The notes under the pieces are model-generated. The model was given only the letters and a program-made list of their open reading frames with translations. It was not told where the DNA came from and ran no database searches. A DNA stretch of 64,000 nt from Dromaius novaehollandiae (Eukaryota; Chordata; Aves; Casuariiformes; Dromaiidae), in contig NC_088117.1 in NCBI RefSeq assembly GCF_036370855.1, positions 4,464,001 through 4,528,000 on the forward strand, given 5' to 3'. The translations under genes were made by a program, and so were the position numbers. Each line of letters starts with the position of its first letter. The first letter of the stretch is position 1. Positions 59,480-64,000 of this stretch are shown here, piece after piece.

Positions 59480-62313
59480 GCTGCTTACCTCTGCAAACTT
59501 CTGCCCTGTCAGGTTAAATCGCTAGCTCTGAAGAAACCATGTTAGGTGTCAAAGACAATCTAGCGGTAGCGTGGAGCTCCGCCTTGGTAATTTGCCACTG
59601 CTTTTTCCTGTGCCACAGAGGAGAGTGAGGAATATCTTCAAATGCCAGTCCCTTGCCTTTGAAATGAAGAACATGTTTTTTTGGTACAAGGAGGACAGGG
59701 AAAATCTCTGCTTAGCAGTGTTATAAATGTGATGTTTGCTCTGAATTACATTTGTATCTTTAGTGACAGTGAGCTTTGTCCTGTGACAGATGTGGACGAT
59801 GTCTCTAGTTGACTTACTGAATCTTCCACTTAAGAACCAGCTTGAGAAGGTGCTCAGCACCTACCATATGTGTTAACTCCACTGTCCAACAAGGGTGTTG
59901 AACATCTTAACGATCTACAGGATTAGGGCTTAAACAAGACACGGTGTGCTGTGGGGAGGTCTGGAGCAAGGCTCTTTTTAGATTTCTCTCTTGCTCCATT
60001 TCGGGTCAGGTTGATTTTTTTTTTTTTTTTTTTTTTTTTTTATTTCCCCACATTGTGTTTGTGTATAGTATGGAAGAGGAGCCAGCAGGGAGCAGGAAAC
60101 CTTAGCATTTGCTTGGTGTGCATGCAGGGATGTGCAATAAAGTGCTGCAAACCTACAAGTGGTTGTGAGCTAAGATGGTACCCACGAATGAATAACTCCT
60201 CTCACGCAGAGCCATGCAGCCTCCCCTGGCAACGCTTGTGCCTCTCCTGCCTGAATAAAACCCCACATGGAAATCCGGCCTCTCACAAAGCCTGGGAGAG
60301 TTTCAGATTGAGGCCACTACAGTGTGCACATCCCTTCACGGTGCGTTGCAGTGGCATGACCTATCCTGTTACCGAGCATGTTCTCCTCCTGCAATATTGT
60401 ACCAGAAGAGCCTGTGGCACTGAAGACCAAATCATTGCTCACGGTGGCAGTAAGAAGCTGAGCACCTGGAGGCTGCTAGCTCTGTCCCAGCAACGTGGGA
60501 TAACACCATGCCCTCCTCCTAGCCTCGCACGCTTCTCTCTCCCGATGTTTCTATCACAGGCACTTGCAAGATGAGGACTGTCTCTTCCTGCGTGAGCAGC
60601 AAACAAAGCCACAGCACCGCGGGTCCCAGTGCTGCCAACGTACAAATGTGAAATCAAAAGCAATTGGGCTGTTCAAACACTATAGTGACGGTCAAACTCT
60701 TTCAGGAGAAAAACCATCACATTCCCTACAAGACTCTTCGTTCATATTTTGATCTTTATTGCTGGGTCAATTTAGGGTGTCACAGGATGACTTCGGACAG
60801 ATTCCTCCCCGCACGTACGGAGTTTGTGATTCTGCTGTCATTGCTCTCTGTGATGGGGCAGGGGGGTTGCTGGAGGAGCGGGGAGATGGTCGTGGTCCCT
60901 GCAGCCCGCTACCCTGTGGCTGCTGCACATCGCACCATAGCTCTGACTGCTGTTAGACAGCTTCACTGGCGTACTGGGGCACAGCGAGAGGGAAGGGGCT
61001 GTGTGCAAATCGTCACGGGGTTCCCCCAGAGCCAAATTCCAAGACTCCTTGCTCCGGCTCAGGAGATGACTCTACCTCCGTGAAATAGTCTGAATGCATA
61101 CCAGTATTATCGGGAGCAGAATTTGGCCCCATAAAAAAAAAATTGATTTGATCCTAGGATACCATGGGTCATACTTATCTCCTGACACTCCATGGCCCAA
61201 GAGCACTAGGAGTGCCTGATACACATTGACAATTTTTTTTCTGCCAGCAACCTTGGCTGGAAAATCTGGTAATGAGATTGACGAGGGCATTTTCTATCAT
61301 TCTGTGCATGTGTTTACAGCAGCTACAGGAGGGATTTGCTGATGAAATGCATTTCCATTCCGTAGGGTGCAGGATTCCCAGCAAACAGATCTGCCTGGGG
61401 AGGCCTGTAAGAAGGAAGCTCGTGGACATCTAGGGATGACCACGAGGGCTTTTACCCTCAGGACCTGCAGGGCTGGTCTTGGCTGGCGTCATTGCTCCTG
61501 GGAATGGTGTCTCTTGCTTGGGGGCCTTCTGAGACCACTGTGTTTACATCTGGAAATGCATAAGCGTTGGAGAAAAGAAGAGGATTCAGTAATAGCCAAG
61601 GCAAAAGATTACTGCTGAAGCGACAAAGCTAAGACGTGAACTGGTAGGGCACTAGGAAAACCTCCTCATAGGAAGTATAGGTAATGACAGGTAAATGTGA
61701 GGGAGTCAGGCCAGATTTACAACACAAAGACCTCTCCAGCAAAGACCCCTAGCTGCAAGAGGGGGACAAAGCTCTCCAAATCCCAATCTGTGACCCAAGT
61801 GCCACCAGATCACCCCTGGTTCCCACCAGGCTCTGTGCTCAAAGGTGCACTGCACTGCCCAGGTGTTCGCTTCCCCTCCCTCCCCATTCCCCGAGCTCCC
61901 TCCGGGCCAGCTTTCCCTCTGGTACACCAGAGCTCACGGCTAAGGGTTGGCCCATGCTAAAGAGAGGGTGGAAACCACCTGTATAGTTTGTACTGGTGCA
62001 ACAGGTGAGACAGTACACCAGAGAAAGTACTTCAAGTCACATTGTAACCCCACCTACACAAGAGCTGTGGCCAGTGTAGAAGCATCACAAAAGAAAATGA
62101 CCTCTCTAAATGGTACTGCTGTAGCAGCAAAACTCACAGTCCAGGCCTGGCCTCAGAGATCGAGAGCTGAGAGCCTAGCCCTGATCTAGCATATCCCCAG
62201 CCTGTAAGCTGCAGCTCCTGTACCCAGGTGTCCCCCAGCAAGGAATATAGCCTCACTTACTCACACCAGCTGGTCCACAGGTCTGGTGTTACCGACCCTG
62301 CTTGAAATACACT
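59480..62313. other. Intergenic, downstream of TMEM268
   Basis: No gene was recognised. A T27 run lies at 60015-60041. Open frames across it, including one of 207 codons on the plus strand at 59951-60574, begin next to the T-run and have no domain-like features. Confidence 0.45.
60015..60041. repeat. T27 homopolymer
   Basis: Twenty-seven consecutive T's. On the minus strand this would be a poly(A) tail, but the adjoining sequence was not recognised as a retrocopy or SINE. Confidence 0.85.
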
Positions 62314-62367
62314 GGGCCAGACCCTCAGTGTTAATTGGGGTAACTCCCCTGATTGCAATAAAGGCCC
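62314..62367. repeat. Ancient MITE-like repeat fragment, copy B
   Basis: It begins GGGCCAGACCCTCAG, identical over 15 bases to 16211-16225. It continues through GGGGTAACTCCCCTGATTGC to AAAGGCCC, giving short inverted ends (GGGCC and GGCCC). The layout resembles a palindromic MITE-like repeat recalled from turtles and crocodilians. Confidence 0.5.
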
Positions 62368-62639
62368 AACAATTAACAGCAGAGAAAGAGCTTAACTTCT
62401 TTGTCAAAGGAGAAATTTGATTCCTCCTGCTAATATATCATACTGGCCTCTGTAGAGCTAGCTCCTGGCTCTCATTGCAGGCCAGATGGTTAAAGCTCTG
62501 CTTTTTCTTCATATGAACTTCATTAAAGCATTAGTGAGGAGAACTGTTGCTTTTCCCCCACATCCTTCTCCCCCATTAAAGATTCAGCTGTTGTTTTCTG
62601 AAGGGGAAGGTGAAAGGTTTCATAAGAAACCTCCCGGAT
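62368..62639. other. Intergenic
   Basis: No feature was recognised in this short stretch. Confidence 0.4.
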
Positions 62640-63290
62640 GCGTAACTCCCTTCCCCTCCCCTCGCACTCAGCTCCTGGGAGCAACGTAGTAGAAACCACC
62701 CTGCATCTTCTCCACGGGTTCCCTGCAACAGCCCTGAGCTTCCTGTGGCATCCGGAGAGGTAGGAGTCAGCCAGGCGCAGCCGAGCTGCTCCAGCAGCTG
62801 CCCGGGGCTGCGTGAGCTCCCGGGCTGCTGGGCTTGCTTGCACAAGAGCTGTTGGGAGTGACTCAGTTGAACCAGTGAAACTCATACCAGCAGGGGAGAA
62901 TTTTCCCATGCTGAGATTCCTCCGTCCGCTCTTCAAGCGCTATTTCATTCTGAAAGTGAGCTGTGCCTCTCGAGCGGCGTGGCTGGGAGCCCGGGGAGCA
63001 GGGAGGCGTGCCTGCCCGCCCCGGCCGGCAAGGGAGGGCTTGCCGGGGAAGTCCTCGGTGTACCGGCCCTGCCGCATCGCATCGCGGGCAGCCAGGAGGA
63101 GCGGCTGCTCTCTGGCGTACTGCATGAGCAATCTGCAAAGTCATAGTGATTTGTGTGTTTTAAATAGGCCACCTCCGACTGATGCGGCAGGGAAGGGGCT
63201 GGGAAGTTTGGCAGCAAGCGCAGAAATCTATCGCTGCCGGCTGCGGAGCGTGATAATGCATTTTGGTATCTAGCAGGGCGCCTGATGACA
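62640..63290. promoter_or_regulatory. CpG-rich element with possible exon and donor
   Basis: About 25 CpGs fall in roughly 300 bases (62970-63270), well above the surroundings. An ATG at 62909 opens a frame reading MLRFLRPLFKRYFILK, which runs to a GTGAGC donor-like site at 62957. AT-rich motifs such as GATAATGCATTTTGG (63250-63264) and TGATGACATGAAATAAC (63284-63300) adjoin it. It may be a promoter, first exon or enhancer of a gene to the right. No protein family was recognised. Confidence 0.35.
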
Positions 63291-63635
63291 TGAAATAACA
63301 AAGATCCCCCCAGGGAGATGTAGGTCTGTGGAAATGGTGCTTCAGCAGCGTATACGCAGTCACCCCATGATTACCTACGGGGTAACTTTGGCCTCTGTTC
63401 CAAAGGCTGCTCTTTGTTCATTCTCTCTGTCAGGAGTTAGGATACAGACGTGACATTTAAAGGTAAAAAACAGCAAGGGAAAATAAAGTAGGAAAGAAAG
63501 GAAACTGTCTCCGACTTCCAAAAGCTGCAGTTCTTCCTCAGGCAAAGCACCCAGCTCTGAGGAAGACTGTCGTCACTGTACCACGGGCAGGGAGGGATGG
63601 GGACCCAGGACTCCGTGCATCTCCTCTGAGGGCAC

Positions 63636-63730
63636 AGGGGAAGTTGCTTGCCCGAGACCAGAGAGCAGGCGAGCAGCAGTACAAGGTGCACGCTGGTTTC
63701 TGGAGTCCAAGGCCAGGCTGAGCCCGTAAG
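63636..63730 (-). repeat. MIR-like SINE fragment, reverse orientation
   Basis: GAAGTTGCTTGCCCGAGACC (63650-63669), 'gagcagcagtacaaggt' and TTTCTGGAGTCCAAGGCCAG (63697-63716) follow the order of the reverse complement of MIR: 'taagtaacttgcccaaggtc', 'agtggcagagctggg' and 'gtctgactccaaagcc'. Confidence 0.5.
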
Positions 63731-64000
63731 TCCCTGTCATATTTGCAGGAGCCTGAGTGTGCTGGTCCCCACCCTGCAGCCCTCGTAGTGTCCCCAGCGA
63801 GATGCGGACTTACTCTGGTTCTGGCTGTGCTGCGCTGCCTGCCTGGGGTGCGTTGGTGGCTCCTCGTTTCCCCGGCTGCACACGCTCCCAATCTTCCTTG
63901 CCACATACTGGCAGGCTGTCAAGAAAAGCGAGGAAACTGTCTGCTTTCTACATGGACAGAAAACATTGGTTGCATGATAAAAATGCTTCTTGGAGGGCCC
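63731..64000. other. Intergenic, right edge
   Basis: No feature was recognised up to the window edge. Confidence 0.4.

Noticed and set aside
59951-60574. A 207-codon plus-strand frame after TMEM268
   Set aside because: It includes the T27 run as a phenylalanine stretch and shows no domain, so it is probably chance.
59480-64000. Search for a TNF-superfamily gene expected near this block
   Set aside because: No TNF-homology domain sequence was seen on either strand, so such a gene, if present, lies beyond the right edge.

Overview
This window is vertebrate nuclear DNA, most likely avian (at least sauropsid). The evidence is a handful of small-exon genes with canonical GT-AG introns, strong CpG islands, compact intergenic space with few repeats, one decayed CR1 LINE, and ancient SINE (MIR-type) and archosaur/turtle-type interspersed repeat fragments. 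No recent mobile element, bacterial-style operon, CRISPR array, tRNA or rRNA was seen. The species cannot be fixed from the sequence.

Three protein-coding genes are supported, in the order and orientation of the human 9q32 block: WHRN (minus), ATP6V1G1 (plus), TMEM268 (plus). Positions 1-3223 are intron 1 of WHRN. Its first coding exon is 3224-3802, inside a very GC-rich island (about 2880-4450); the rest of WHRN lies off the left edge. Positions 4450-32000 are intergenic, with ancient repeat fragments, a second small CpG cluster at 5700-5960, and a few stretches that look like non-coding regulatory elements. ATP6V1G1 is complete in three coding exons (32415-36073, 118 residues) and has a CpG-island promoter. 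Positions 36074-48584 hold a CR1 LINE remnant of about 1.3 kb (about 41740-43080), homopolymer tracts and possible TMEM268 5' non-coding exons. TMEM268 is complete in eight coding exons (48665-59319, 343 residues). The last 4.5 kb has no recognised gene, but contains a CpG-rich patch (about 62640-63290) with a possible exon/donor.

The genes are not a pathway unit. WHRN encodes a PDZ scaffold of stereocilia and the photoreceptor periciliary region. ATP6V1G1 encodes a subunit of the V-ATPase peripheral stalk. TMEM268 encodes a two-pass membrane protein of poorly known role. They are neighbours by conserved synteny. The most interesting non-coding observations are a perfect RFX-type X-box in the WHRN promoter, a 49-bp diverged repeat pair flanking the ATP6V1G1 promoter, an intragenic CpG island over TMEM268 coding exon 6, and a GC-rich element near the right edge. 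I did not find convincing evidence of a new biological system.
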